A DNA stretch of 64,000 nucleotides from Botryobacter ruber (GTDB taxonomy: Bacteria; Bacteroidota; Bacteroidia; Cytophagales; Hymenobacteraceae). The stretch is taken from positions 62,001-126,000 of the forward strand of contig NZ_QCZK02000041.1 in the NCBI RefSeq assembly GCF_003347595.2. Direction: 5' to 3'. Made by a program: the position numbers and the translations under genes. Within the stretch, counting starts at the first letter, position 1. The number at the start of each line of letters is the position of its first letter. Of the stretch, positions 8,944-17,658 are shown one piece after another. The notes under the pieces are model-generated. The model saw only the letters and a list, made by a program, of their open reading frames with translations. It ran no database searches and was not told where the DNA came from.

Positions 8944-9927
8944 ATGCGAAGTATACAGTTTAGAGAAGCCCTGCGCGAAGCCATGAGCGAGGAAATGCGC
9001 CGCGACAAAAGTGTATTCCTGATGGGTGAAGAAGTGGCTGAGTACAATGGCGCTTACAAAGTGAGCCAGGGTATGTTAGACGAGTTTGGCCCGGAGCGGG
9101 TACTGGACACGCCAATTGCAGAACTTGGATTTGCCGGTATAGGCGTTGGCGCTGCCATGAACGGCCTGCGTCCCATTGTAGAGTTCATGACCTTCAACTT
9201 CTCGTTGGTGGCTATTGACCAGATTATCAACTCTGCTGCTAAAATCATGTCTATGTCAGGTGGCCAGTACAGTGCTCCGATGGTTTTCCGCGGTCCAACT
9301 GGTAGCGCCGGTATGCTGTCTTCTCAGCACTCTCAGAACTTTGAGAACTGGTTTGCCAACACGCCTGGTTTAAAGGTGGTAGTTCCGTCTAACCCTTACG
9401 ATGCGAAAGGCCTGCTGAAGTCGTCTATCCGCGACAACGATCCGGTTATCTTTATGGAGTCGGAGCAGATGTATGGCGACAAAGGCGAAGTGCCTGAAGA
9501 AGAATACCTGATCCCGATTGGTGTTGCCGACATCAAACGCGAAGGTTCTGATGTAACTATCGTATCATTCGGTAAAATGATGAAAGTAGTTTTAGCTGCT
9601 GCCGAAGAACTTGCCAAAGACGGTATAAATGCTGAAGTAATTGACCTGCGTACCGTTCGTCCGATCGATTACAAAACACTGATTGAGTCGGTGAAGAAAA
9701 CCAACCGCATGGTGGTAGTAGAAGAAGCCTGGCCGTTATCGTCCATCTCTTCGGAACTGGCGTACCACATCCAGAGCAACGCCTTCGATTACATGGATGC
9801 TCCGGTTAAACGCGTAACCTGCCGCGATGTGCCGCTTCCGTATGCGCCAACGCTTATCGAAGCATCGCTTCCAAACGTAGAGCGTACCATTCAGGCTGTT
9901 AAACAGGTAATGTACAAAGAAGCTTAA
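8944..9927 (+). CDS. pdhB: pyruvate dehydrogenase E1 component, beta subunit
   Basis: Beta subunit of the thiamine-diphosphate E1 enzyme that decarboxylates pyruvate and passes the acetyl group to E2 lipoate. The 327 residues match the family. GEEVAEYNGAYKVSQGM near residue 28, DTPIAELGFAGIGVGAAMNG (with the glutamate that activates the cofactor) and RGPTGSAGMLSSQHSQ are characteristic; VIDLRTVRPID marks the C-terminal transketolase domain. The alpha subunit is not adjacent, so the complex is encoded at more than one place. A branched-chain 2-oxoacid E1 beta is the alternative; the overall pattern favours pyruvate. Confidence 0.93.
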   Translation: MRSIQFREALREAMSEEMRRDKSVFLMGEEVAEYNGAYKVSQGMLDEFGPERVLDTPIAELGFAGIGVGAAMNGLRPIVEFMTFNFSLVAIDQIINSAAKIMSMSGGQYSAPMVFRGPTGSAGMLSSQHSQNFENWFANTPGLKVVVPSNPYDAKGLLKSSIRDNDPVIFMESEQMYGDKGEVPEEEYLIPIGVADIKREGSDVTIVSFGKMMKVVLAAAEELAKDGINAEVIDLRTVRPIDYKTLIESVKKTNRMVVVEEAWPLSSISSELAYHIQSNAFDYMDAPVKRVTCRDVPLPYAPTLIEASLPNVERTIQAVKQVMYKEA

Positions 9928-9946
9928 TCAAAAGGCTTTTACATAA

Positions 9947-10927
9947 TTAAAGATGGCGGGGCTTTTCATTTTTGGAAGTCTCGCCATCTTCATTTTCTGC
10001 GTCATCTTCCAGGTCCTCCGGGTTCTCCGACTCTATTTCTTTTACTTTCACTTTCACGGCATTATCCTTGGGCTTGATGCCCCGGTCATGTTCGCGGGAA
10101 TAAACCTGCGTAAACTCTGCCCCAAACAGGAAAATAATGGAGGTGTAATACACCCACACCAGGATGAGCACCAGCGAACCGGCAGCGCCATAGGTGTCGG
10201 CCAGCGGGTCGTGCTGAAAGTAAATGTTAAGCACCGATTTCCCTATTGCAAAAAGTATAGCTGTAACGACGGCTCCTATCCATACATTTTTCCACTTTAC
10301 CCTGGCATCGGGTAACACTTTAAAGATGACGGCGAAAATAAGCGAGTTAATAAGGATCGATAAAAGTATGTTGGCAACCGTCATCACATAAACGGCAATT
10401 CCGGACAATTCCGCTTTCAGGTAATTGTTTAACAAGCCCAGTATCACATCGAGCGACAAGGAAACGAGGAGCAGGAAGCCCATGCTAACTACCATCGCCA
10501 AAGAAAGGAACCGGGCCATTACCAGTTTTACCCAGCCTTTTTCCGGTTTCGCTTTCACCTCCCACATGGCGTTAATAGAATCCTGCAAAGCCACGAATAC
10601 GGTTGTGGCTGTAAAAATCATGGTTGCCACTCCCACAATGGTCCCCACGGTTCCGGCATCCGACTGCCAGGCATTTTCTATGATGCTTTGTATCTGTTCG
10701 GCACTGCTGCGCCCTACAATGCCCCCCACCTGGGCAACCACCTCCCCCCGGACTGCATCCAGCCCGAACACAGAACCGGCAATCCGAATGACGATAATGA
10801 GCACTGCCGGAAGTGAAAAGATGGTATAAAACCCGATGATGGCGGCATAATCTAGGGGATTGTCGTTTATAAACTCCTTAAAGGTTTCTTTTGTAACCTG
10901 CCAGTTCGTTTTTAAGCCTTTGTACAT
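9947..10927 (-). CDS. YihY/virulence factor BrkB family membrane protein
   Basis: Integral inner-membrane protein of 326 residues with about six membrane segments (AAIIGFYTIFSLPAVLIIVI, then FLSLAMVVSMGFLLLVSLSL, LLSILINSLIFAVIF and YTSIIFLFGAEFTQVYS). The last motif, FGAEFTQVY, is the best conserved part of this family. The C-terminus is a long charged, acidic tail (about residues 285-326). The family is old and widespread but its function is unsettled; it was once mislabelled ribonuclease BN. Convergent with pdhB with only 19 bases between the stops. Confidence 0.9.
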   Translation of the reverse strand: MYKGLKTNWQVTKETFKEFINDNPLDYAAIIGFYTIFSLPAVLIIVIRIAGSVFGLDAVRGEVVAQVGGIVGRSSAEQIQSIIENAWQSDAGTVGTIVGVATMIFTATTVFVALQDSINAMWEVKAKPEKGWVKLVMARFLSLAMVVSMGFLLLVSLSLDVILGLLNNYLKAELSGIAVYVMTVANILLSILINSLIFAVIFKVLPDARVKWKNVWIGAVVTAILFAIGKSVLNIYFQHDPLADTYGAAGSLVLILVWVYYTSIIFLFGAEFTQVYSREHDRGIKPKDNAVKVKVKEIESENPEDLEDDAENEDGETSKNEKPRHL

Positions 10928-11068
10928 GTTTTTCTCTTTTCCTTAGCGCCTTTGTACTGCAACTATTACAATACTAAAACTGCCTTATGATACGGAGAAA
11001 ACGCTCACATGATGCTGTACACCTACACTACAGGCACAGGCCGGCCCTTTTCAGCCTCAATTTATTTG

Positions 11069-11097
11069 CTGCACCAGCCACCACAGCCGCTGCTGCT
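11069..11097 (-). repeat. GCAG dispersed repeat, copy 4
   Basis: Minus-orientation copy: GCTGCACCAGCCACCACAGC then CGCTGCTGC, between the yihY start and the methyltransferase stop. Confidence 0.65.
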
Positions 11098-11135
11098 GGT
11101 TACAAAGCCCTGAAAGGAACCGGCGGTTGAAAAAG

Positions 11136-11846
11136 CTACAGCGACAGGCGGGCCAGGTAATTGCCGTATTCGCCTTCATATACCAGCTCAAAGGTGTAGC
11201 CCCCGGCTTCGGCATAATCCTGAAGGATAGCAGGATCGATAAACAACCAGTTAAACCAGCCGCTCTCGTGCCCGTTGTAGCGCATGTTGTATTTCACTTC
11301 GCCATAGTAGCCCGCATTCAGATCGAGAAGCACGCCTCCTTCCTCGTCTTCGTACATGTACAGGATGTCGGAAGATTCCAGCAGGATCTGGCCCTGCGGC
11401 TTCAGCAGTTTTTTGGCGTGCTGCAGCAACTGCGTCAGGCCATGCAAACTGCCGGCGATGCCAATGCCATTCATCAGCAGCAAAAGCGTGTCGAACTGCG
11501 GCCCCTGCAGTTTAAAAATATCTTCCTGCACTACGTGCTTCACGCCTCTTGCAGCCATGGTCTTCACAGCCCCTTCCGAAATATCGAGCGCCGTAACCGC
11601 AACACCTCTTTTCTGCAGCTCCAGGCTATGGCTACCAGCACCGGCCCCCACATCCAGCACAGCACCCCTACATTCATCCAGCGCTAGCTGCTCCAGCTCC
11701 GGCATCTCGTTCAGGTTCCGGAAAAGGTAATCCACTGCAATCACATCGTCATCTGCAATGTTACTCTCTACTATTATCTCGGCCCCGGCAGCACCCTGCA
11801 ACCTGTCAGTCAGGGCGGCACCCATTGGGTCAGTTCTGTTTTCCAT
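11136..11846 (-). CDS. class I SAM-dependent methyltransferase
   Basis: A 236-residue Rossmann-fold methyltransferase. Motif I is VLDVGAGAGSHSLEL near residue 64, motif II VTALDIS near residue 87, and motif IV LLLLMNGIGIAG near residue 120. An N-terminal helical segment with DYLFRNLNEMPELEQLAL is typical of the small-molecule methyltransferases of this fold. The substrate cannot be told from sequence and no neighbour suggests one. Confidence 0.85.
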   Translation of the reverse strand: MENRTDPMGAALTDRLQGAAGAEIIVESNIADDDVIAVDYLFRNLNEMPELEQLALDECRGAVLDVGAGAGSHSLELQKRGVAVTALDISEGAVKTMAARGVKHVVQEDIFKLQGPQFDTLLLLMNGIGIAGSLHGLTQLLQHAKKLLKPQGQILLESSDILYMYEDEEGGVLLDLNAGYYGEVKYNMRYNGHESGWFNWLFIDPAILQDYAEAGGYTFELVYEGEYGNYLARLSL

Positions 11847-12046
11847 TGGTTTTTAGAAAAGCACAAAGTTCGGTACAAATGCGCTATTATAAAATCAGAC
11901 ATTTGAATAAACTTCAGACACGCCAGGCGCAACTCAAATAAAATTTTTACCGGATCAGTTGATTTTATCAAAAATATATAGTAACTACAATATTGTTAAA
12001 CACCAGCAATGTTGCACGGCCAAGCTCTTTTCAAGAAACACTGCTT

Positions 12047-12586
12047 ATGAATCTTAAACTTGAAGCCAGGTACCTGCAATTAGAAAAATCAAGAAACAAG
12101 CTCCTCAATGAGCTGTCGAAGCTGGATGACACCCTGCTGAACACCGCACCGGAACCCGGCAAATGGTCCATCAACCAGATTGTGGCTCACCTGGTACTTA
12201 CAGATGAAGTGACCGTAAACTACATACAACGGAAAATGCAGCAACCCGAAAAGCTGCAAACCTCTACGCTCACCAACACCATTAAATCGCTGCTGCTAAA
12301 GTTCGTATTGAAGTCGTGGATAAAATTTAAAGCACCTGCTGTTGTAGCTGCCGTACCCGAAACAGCATCCCTTCCTGCCTTGAGCAAACAATGGGACAGT
12401 ATCCGGTTCAGGCTTGAAGATGTGTTAACTGAACTCCCGGAAGCAGCCCTGGATAAATGCCCTTTCAAACATCCTGCTGCCGGTCCTTTAACCATTTTGC
12501 AAACGCTAACGTTTTTGCAGGACCACTTCCACCACCACCAGCAGCAAATACAGCAACTAAAAAAACGCCTCCTCGTGAAAGCCTGA
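12047..12586 (+). CDS. DinB-like four-helix protein
   Basis: About 179 residues from the ATG at 12047 (MNLKLEARYLQLEKSRNKLL); an upstream TTG at 11993 would add 18 poorly conserved residues. The pattern fits the DinB/YfiT metal-binding helical bundle: PGKWSINQIVAHLVLTDEV near residue 45 contains the first histidine, and FLQDHFHHHQQQIQQLK near the C-terminus the others. Members are often thiol transferases or stress proteins. Function here is unknown; it is monocistronic and precedes a long AT-rich gap. Confidence 0.75.
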   Translation: MNLKLEARYLQLEKSRNKLLNELSKLDDTLLNTAPEPGKWSINQIVAHLVLTDEVTVNYIQRKMQQPEKLQTSTLTNTIKSLLLKFVLKSWIKFKAPAVVAAVPETASLPALSKQWDSIRFRLEDVLTELPEAALDKCPFKHPAAGPLTILQTLTFLQDHFHHHQQQIQQLKKRLLVKA

Positions 12587-13149
12587 AACAAATTTCAGCT
12601 GCTTGTTTCCTTTTTGTCTTAGGGCAGTTTACAGGCACACGGTCGCCGATCCTTCAGCTTCGCAACGGAACCGGCAGCAACACGAACTGCGATTCAAAAA
12701 ACAAAAAATCAATCCGGCTCACCCCCCTTTCTCTTCACCGGGTACTTGTTAAGGAACAATGCAGGAACACACCATGCTGCCAGATAAACCAAATACAATT
12801 TTGGCAGTTTTTGCGGATTATCCGCGGCAGGCATTTCGTGTTTTTTTGACGAATTTTATTTTATCCTATTTATTTTAACCAACCCACCAACACGTCAGCA
12901 GCCTGCAACAGCATCACCAGTTCAAAACAAATTCAATTATCCAGTACAATTAATCCGCTGCACATTATTTAATAAGTGCAATTAATAAAAATTTATTATA
13001 AAAATAACAGAACCTTTATATAGTATTTTCTTCATGCAAAATTTGATATTTTTGCAATTTTTATTACTTTACAAGCTATTTTTTCAAGAATTTTAGCTCT
13101 TTGTAAAAAAAACATGAACAAGCATTCGCTTTTTAAAAATAACGCTTGT

Positions 13150-13157
13150 TACCTTTG
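13150..13157 (+). promoter_or_regulatory. candidate -7 promoter of lyase lipoprotein 1
   Basis: TACCTTTG matches TAnnTTTG exactly. The surrounding CTTGTTACCTTTGCATATCA is nearly repeated before the second lyase gene at about 15789-15808 (CACCTTTG there). Use of this promoter implies a leader of about 250 bases. Confidence 0.5.
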
Positions 13158-13277
13158 CATATCACTTATAACGAAATAGTTAAACAAGGATAAATTTTTA
13201 GTTCTACGTTTTTTTCTAATCAAACCGGAACCAACAACTGCAAAAACCGGTTACAAAAGCGAAACAAAAAACTTAGA

Positions 13278-13412
13278 ACAACCACAAAAACCCCTACTAC
13301 GGCACTTCAGTTAAAACTGAAGTTTTCAACCTGACGATCAATTTTTATTCTATTATTTTTAATTGAATAATACAATTCAAAAACAAACTTTTCAACTTTT
13401 AGCCAAAAAAAG
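13278..13412 (+). promoter_or_regulatory. conserved 5' leader of lyase lipoprotein 1
   Basis: This stretch before the ATG is almost identical to 15923-16057 before the paralogue, although the sequence further upstream has diverged. It contains a hairpin CTTCAG/CTGAAG at about 13306-13325 whose stem is kept and loop changed in the other copy, then an AT-rich arm pair (ATTCTATTATT with AATTGAATAAT) close to the start. An untranslated regulatory element or translation control is inferred. Confidence 0.45.
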
Positions 13413-14648
13413 ATGAACTTCAAATTTCGTAATGTTTTAACACCTTTCTTATTAGGATTAGCAGTAGTAGCTTGTGAGCAAAAAGAAATGGAGCAAATGT
13501 CTCCTAACGCAGCCATCACGGCACAGTCAACCAACGCAGCAACAACGGCCAACCTGCTTTATGAAGAGACATTTGAAGGAAGCTCTTATTTCCCGCTTTC
13601 CGGCTCTACCCTTAATAAAACCCATAATGTCGAAAACTGCGAAACAGACTGGACACTCTCCTCTGTAAGCAGCCCGGTTTTCCAGGGTTCTAAAGCTGCC
13701 CGCTTCGAGATCAGGCAAGGACAGCCGTTGGTAGGATCCGGTGAGAAAATCCGTTCTGAAGTAACGATTATCAAAGGAACAGAAGATTCCCGCTTCACCA
13801 AAGATATCTGGTACTCGTTCGCGGTGTATTTCCCTTCCGTTGGTTTTGAGTACGACGACGAAAGAGACTGCCTGAACCAGTGGTACGAAGACGGAAGCGA
13901 CGAAACAACTATCCGTGCCGAGAAAGACAAAGTGTTCCTGGAAGTAACGCCAAAAGAAGGATCTTCTTCTTTAATGAAGTACGACCTGTTCGGCTCTAAC
14001 TCAGGATCCAGCTCCAGCGCACTTTCTACCTTCAACAACATCCCGAAAAACCAGTGGAACGAATTTACTTTCCACTTCATCCACTCGGAAGGCTCTGACG
14101 GTCTGATTGAGGTATTCCGCAACGGGGTAAAAATCCACCACATTACCGGACGTAACATGCACCTGGAATATCCAAAATGGAAACTGGGTCTGTACAAGTC
14201 GTCATTCCTGGATGGTTCTTCCAAGCACCAGTCACGCGTGGTTTACTTCGACAATATCCGTGTAGGTAAAACTGCTGCCACTCTGGTAGACATGGTTTCA
14301 GGCGAAGCAACCGGTTCTAACACTGGCTCTACTAGCGAAACAGGAACAGGCACTACCACAGACACCAACACAGGGTCTACCACTGAAACAGAAACTGGTA
14401 CTACTACTGAAACGGAAACTGGTTCTACAACCGAAACTGAAACTGGCTCGACTACCGAGACTGAAACTGGCTCGACTACCGAGACTGAAACAGAAACGAC
14501 TACCGATTCCAACACTGGCTCTGAGACTGAGACAACTGTAGATTCACCTACAGATACAGACGCTGGTTCAGAAACAAAAATAAAAGGACCAAAAGGCAAA
14601 GGCCAAACCAAAGGAAAAGCTTACGGCCGAACAAATAAAGCTGCCTGA
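13413..14648 (+). CDS. polysaccharide lyase lipoprotein (heparin-lyase-I-like fold), copy 1
   Basis: Surface lipoprotein of 411 residues: signal peptide with lipobox VVAC (Cys21), then a beta-jelly-roll lyase domain (about residues 48-290) resembling the family that includes heparin lyase I and glucuronan lyases, with EKIRSEV, IWYSFAVYFPS, QWNEFTFHFIHSEGSDGLIE and RVVYFDNIRVG. It would cleave a uronic-acid polymer by beta-elimination; the substrate is not certain. Residues about 300-385 are a Thr/Glu/Gly-rich linker built from an 8-residue unit, and the C-terminus is a basic Lys/Gly tail. It is a tandem paralogue of the gene at 16058, near-identical up to the linker. Confidence 0.82.
   Translation: MNFKFRNVLTPFLLGLAVVACEQKEMEQMSPNAAITAQSTNAATTANLLYEETFEGSSYFPLSGSTLNKTHNVENCETDWTLSSVSSPVFQGSKAARFEIRQGQPLVGSGEKIRSEVTIIKGTEDSRFTKDIWYSFAVYFPSVGFEYDDERDCLNQWYEDGSDETTIRAEKDKVFLEVTPKEGSSSLMKYDLFGSNSGSSSSALSTFNNIPKNQWNEFTFHFIHSEGSDGLIEVFRNGVKIHHITGRNMHLEYPKWKLGLYKSSFLDGSSKHQSRVVYFDNIRVGKTAATLVDMVSGEATGSNTGSTSETGTGTTTDTNTGSTTETETGTTTETETGSTTETETGSTTETETGSTTETETETTTDSNTGSETETTVDSPTDTDAGSETKIKGPKGKGQTKGKAYGRTNKAA
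14326..14520 (+). repeat. 24-base minisatellite in lyase 1 linker
   Basis: Repeats a 24-base unit encoding T-T-T-E-T-E-T-G or S-T-T-E-T-E-T-G, with synonymous drift. The same unit occurs in the paralogue at 16966-17187. Confidence 0.85.
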
Positions 14649-14656
14649 TTTTTAGA

Positions 14657-14680
14657 GCACAGGTAAAGGTTTACCTGTGC
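14657..14680. terminator. hairpin after lyase 1
   Basis: Perfect 11-bp arms GCACAGGTAAA / TTTACCTGTGC with a GG loop, nine bases after the stop. No T-tract follows; it precedes a stronger terminator. Confidence 0.5.
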
Positions 14681-14696
14681 AGCTAAGCAAAGCTTA

Positions 14697-14740
14697 CCCA
14701 CAAAAAAAGGATACCAAGCCAGGTATCCTTTTTTTGTGGG
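14697..14740. terminator. intrinsic terminator of lyase 1
   Basis: Perfect 19-bp inverted repeat, arms CCCACAAAAAAAGGATACC and its complement, with an AAGCCA loop. The arm ends in seven T, so it can work in both directions. Confidence 0.8.
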
Positions 14741-14920
14741 CATACTAATTCCAACTTCCCGCTCTTCAGCAACACAAACAACTGCCACCACTTTCCTGCT
14801 TTAAACCAGGCGCACCACAGCTTAAAATTAAACCCTGTATGCCGGGCAGCACAAAAGACGCAATAGCTACATCTTAGCCCCTTTTACGCCAACCACCTTT
14901 AATTCGCTCTTGTTTAATAA

Positions 14921-14952
14921 GCAGCAGAGGCGCTGGTAGCAGGCACAGCAGC
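14921..14952 (+). repeat. GCAG dispersed repeat, copy 5
   Basis: Reads GCAGCAGAGGCGCTGGTAGC then AGGCACAGCAGC; diverged from the TGTGGTGGC core. Confidence 0.5.
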
Positions 14953-15164
14953 ATAAAACAGCAGAAGCCACCAACCTTAAACTGGCAGAAGATAATGCCA
15001 TGTACTGTTTCAGTACCTCAACTTACCGCTGCCAGGAGAACAGATTCAGCACCTGATCCAGCAGAAGCCTCCCCTCAGGACAATCGGAAGAGTTTTCCTT
15101 TTACAGACCAATGCTACGCAAACAACATTCACCCTGCTACAGCCAATCTTACAAAAAAAATTTA

Positions 15165-15196
15165 GCTGCAGCTACCACCATTGCCTTTGCTCCTGC
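15165..15196 (-). repeat. GCAG dispersed repeat, copy 6
   Basis: Minus-orientation copy GCTGCAGCTACCACCATTGC then CTTTGCTCCTGC, preceded by an AAAAAAAATTT run. Confidence 0.65.
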
Positions 15197-15922
15197 AACA
15201 ACTACTTCATAGCTTCAAATTGGCCATATCTAGCACATCCTGACGTCAACCGGCAAGCGGTACACAGCACGAGAAGAACCATAGCTTGTGTCGCCACAGC
15301 GCTTCACAAGCCTGCTGCTGCACCTCCAACAGGCACCTTTATGCCGACCTGGCTATACCACACAATATCATCAGCAAACAACACCCATCCCCTACCCGGG
15401 AACCACCCACACACCCAGCTGCACACCAGATAAATCAAATACAATTTCACCCAAACACACAAACTTACTTCCGCAGGCAATTCGTGTTTTTCTGACAAAT
15501 TTTATTTTTTACAATTTAAGGATAGAAAATTTTTTATTTCACAGCACACAATACACCATAACTTTATAGCGTTATGTGCAATTTAAAAATACAATAAAAT
15601 AGATCTTGTTTATGGAAATTGTTATAATTTAAAAATACTGCTAAAAATATTAGAAACATTTAATATATATTTTCGCCCGATAAAAACTTGCTATTTTTGT
15701 AATTTTTTACACTAGTTACGCTAATTTTTAAAGAATTTTGCAGTTTTACGAAAAATTTATTGACAAACATTATTCTGTTTTAAATAACACTTGTCACCTT
15801 TGCATATCAACTTTAACGAAAAAGTTAAAATTGATACCAATCACAGTTTCTGTGTTTTTTTATAACGTTGTGTGAACTTTAACTTTATTACATCGGTTAC
15901 ACAATCAGAAAACAAAACATAG

Positions 15923-16057
15923 ACAACCACAAAAACCCCTACTACGGCACTTCAGACAAAACTGAAGATTTCAACCTGACGATCAATTTTTATTCTATTA
16001 TTTTTAATTGAATAATACAATTCAAAAACAAACTTTTCAACTTTTAGCCAAAAAAAG
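15923..16057 (+). promoter_or_regulatory. conserved 5' leader of lyase lipoprotein 2
   Basis: Near-identical to 13278-13412. The hairpin is CTTCAG/CTGAAG with a changed loop (ACAAAA instead of TTAAAA or similar), so the stem is conserved while the loop drifts. Confidence 0.45.
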
Positions 16058-17548
16058 ATGAACTTTAAATTTCGTAATGTTTTAACCCCTTTCTTATTAG
16101 GATTTGCAGTAGTTGCATGTGAGCAAAATGAAATGGAGCAAATGACTCCAAATGCAGCCATCACGGCACAGTCAACCAACGCAGCAACAACGGCCAACCT
16201 GCTTTATGAAGAGACGTTTGAAGGAAGCTCTTATTTCCCGCTTTCCGGCTCTACTCTTAACAAAACCCACAACATCGAAAACTGCGAAACAGACTGGACA
16301 CTTTCCTCTGTAAGCAGCCCGGTTTTCCAGGGTTCTAAAGCTGCCCGCTTCGAGATCAGGCAAGGACAACCACTGGTAGGATCCGGTGAGAAAATCCGCT
16401 CTGAAGTAACGATTATTAAAGGAACGGAAGATTCCCGCTTCACCAAAGACATCTGGTACTCATTCGCGGTGTATTTCCCTTCTGTAGGCTTTGAGGCTGA
16501 CAGTGAAAGAGACTGCCTGAACCAGTGGTATGAAGACGGAAGTGATGAGACTACAATCCGTGCACAGGATGATAAAGTGTTCCTGGAAGTAACGCCAAAA
16601 GAAGGTTCTTCTAGCCTGTTGAAATACGACCTGTTCAGCTCAAACCCAGGTTCAACTTCGCATTCTTCCTTCAATAATATCCCGAAAAACCAGTGGAACG
16701 AGTTTACTTTCCACTTTATTCACTCTGAAGGTTCTGACGGCCTGATCGAGGTATTCCGCAACGGTGTGAAAATCCACCACATTACCGGACGCAACATGCA
16801 CCTGGAGTATCCAAAATGGAAAGTGGGTCTGTACAAGTCGTCATTCCTGGATGGTTCTTCCAAGCACCAGTCACGTGTGGTTTACTTTGATAACATCCGT
16901 GTAGGTAAAACTGCCGCTACCTTAGTAGATATGATTTCCGGTGAGGCTACTGGTTCTAACACTGGCTCTACTACCGAAACTGAAGTAGGTACTACAACTG
17001 ATACTGAAGTAGGTACTACAACTGAAACAGAAACTGGCACAACTACCGAAACGGAAACTGGTACTACTACCGAAACAGAAACCGGTACTACTACCGAGAC
17101 TGAAACAGAAGTAGGCACTACCACCGAGACGGGAACAGGTACTACGACTGAAACGGAAACTGGTACTTCTACCGGTTCAACTACAACTGGTGCTCAAGTA
17201 GTAAGCTTCACCCTGATCGATGCTTCTAAAGACAGGGAAATCATGACGATTACGAACGGCGCTGTAATTGACCTGAAAAAGCTGGATGTTGATAAAATTA
17301 ATATCCGCGCTAACACAAACGGTTCTGCAGTTGTAGAATTCAAGTTGAGCGGCGAAGAAAGCGATTACAGAGTTGACGATGTAGCGCCTTATGCACTGGC
17401 TGGCGACGATAGAAACGGGAACTACTATTCCTGGTCTCCTGACGAAGGCGATTACACGCTGCAGGCTACGCCACGTGCCGGTACCAAGAAGGATATGGGA
17501 GCACCAACTGGTCCTACCTATAAAATCAACTTCAAAATTGTTGACTAA
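16058..17548 (+). CDS. polysaccharide lyase lipoprotein (heparin-lyase-I-like fold), copy 2
   Basis: Paralogue of the gene at 13413, 496 residues, with the same lipobox (Cys21) and lyase domain (residues about 48-290) and only scattered changes, for example EADSERD for EYDDERD. After the Thr/Glu/Gly repeat linker (about residues 300-375) it carries an extra beta-sandwich domain (about 380-496: VVSFTLIDASKDREIMTI, then LDVDKINIRANTNGSAVVEF, ending TYKINFKIVD) of a kind common in Bacteroidota surface proteins and likely involved in binding. Copy 1 lacks this and has a basic tail. It is convergent with kduI and shares a terminator with it. Confidence 0.83.
   Translation: MNFKFRNVLTPFLLGFAVVACEQNEMEQMTPNAAITAQSTNAATTANLLYEETFEGSSYFPLSGSTLNKTHNIENCETDWTLSSVSSPVFQGSKAARFEIRQGQPLVGSGEKIRSEVTIIKGTEDSRFTKDIWYSFAVYFPSVGFEADSERDCLNQWYEDGSDETTIRAQDDKVFLEVTPKEGSSSLLKYDLFSSNPGSTSHSSFNNIPKNQWNEFTFHFIHSEGSDGLIEVFRNGVKIHHITGRNMHLEYPKWKVGLYKSSFLDGSSKHQSRVVYFDNIRVGKTAATLVDMISGEATGSNTGSTTETEVGTTTDTEVGTTTETETGTTTETETGTTTETETGTTTETETEVGTTTETGTGTTTETETGTSTGSTTTGAQVVSFTLIDASKDREIMTITNGAVIDLKKLDVDKINIRANTNGSAVVEFKLSGEESDYRVDDVAPYALAGDDRNGNYYSWSPDEGDYTLQATPRAGTKKDMGAPTGPTYKINFKIVD
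16966..17187 (+). repeat. 24-base minisatellite in lyase 2 linker
   Basis: About nine units encoding T-T-T-E-T-E-T-G and variants with E-V-G in place of E-T-G. Unit number differs from the paralogue at 14326. Confidence 0.85.
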
Positions 17549-17566
17549 TTACACCAACCTTTAAAT

Positions 17567-17604
17567 AAAAAAAGAGGCTGCCAGAATTGGCAGCCTCTTT
17601 TTTT
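17567..17604. terminator. bidirectional terminator between lyase 2 and kduI
   Basis: Perfect inverted repeat: seven A, GAGGCTGCC, loop AGAATT, GGCAGCCTC, seven T. It can end both convergent transcripts. Confidence 0.88.
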
Positions 17605-17658
17605 GCTTTTAATTGTTCTTTCGGTTGAAACAGCGATTCAGCTTGCGTTGTGTTCGGC

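Larger units (their letters stand above)
12587..13412. other. 826-base regulatory gap upstream of lyase lipoprotein 1
   Basis: AT-rich and without a credible gene. From about 12770 onward it is a diverged duplicate of the gap before the second lyase gene (about 15410-16057): both share CCAGATAAA, a segment near 12835/15480 (TTCGTGTTTTT) and the promoter and leader listed separately. The part before 12770 shows nothing recognisable. Confidence 0.6.
14741..16057. other. 1.3-kb gap between the duplicated lyase genes
   Basis: No credible gene. The first half (to about 15400) is GC-balanced, with two GCAG repeats (14921-14952 and 15165-15196) and several degenerate CTGCTGC/CACC fragments. The second half is the duplicated AT-rich promoter and leader region; its candidate -7 box CACCTTTG lies near 15795. 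Confidence 0.6.
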
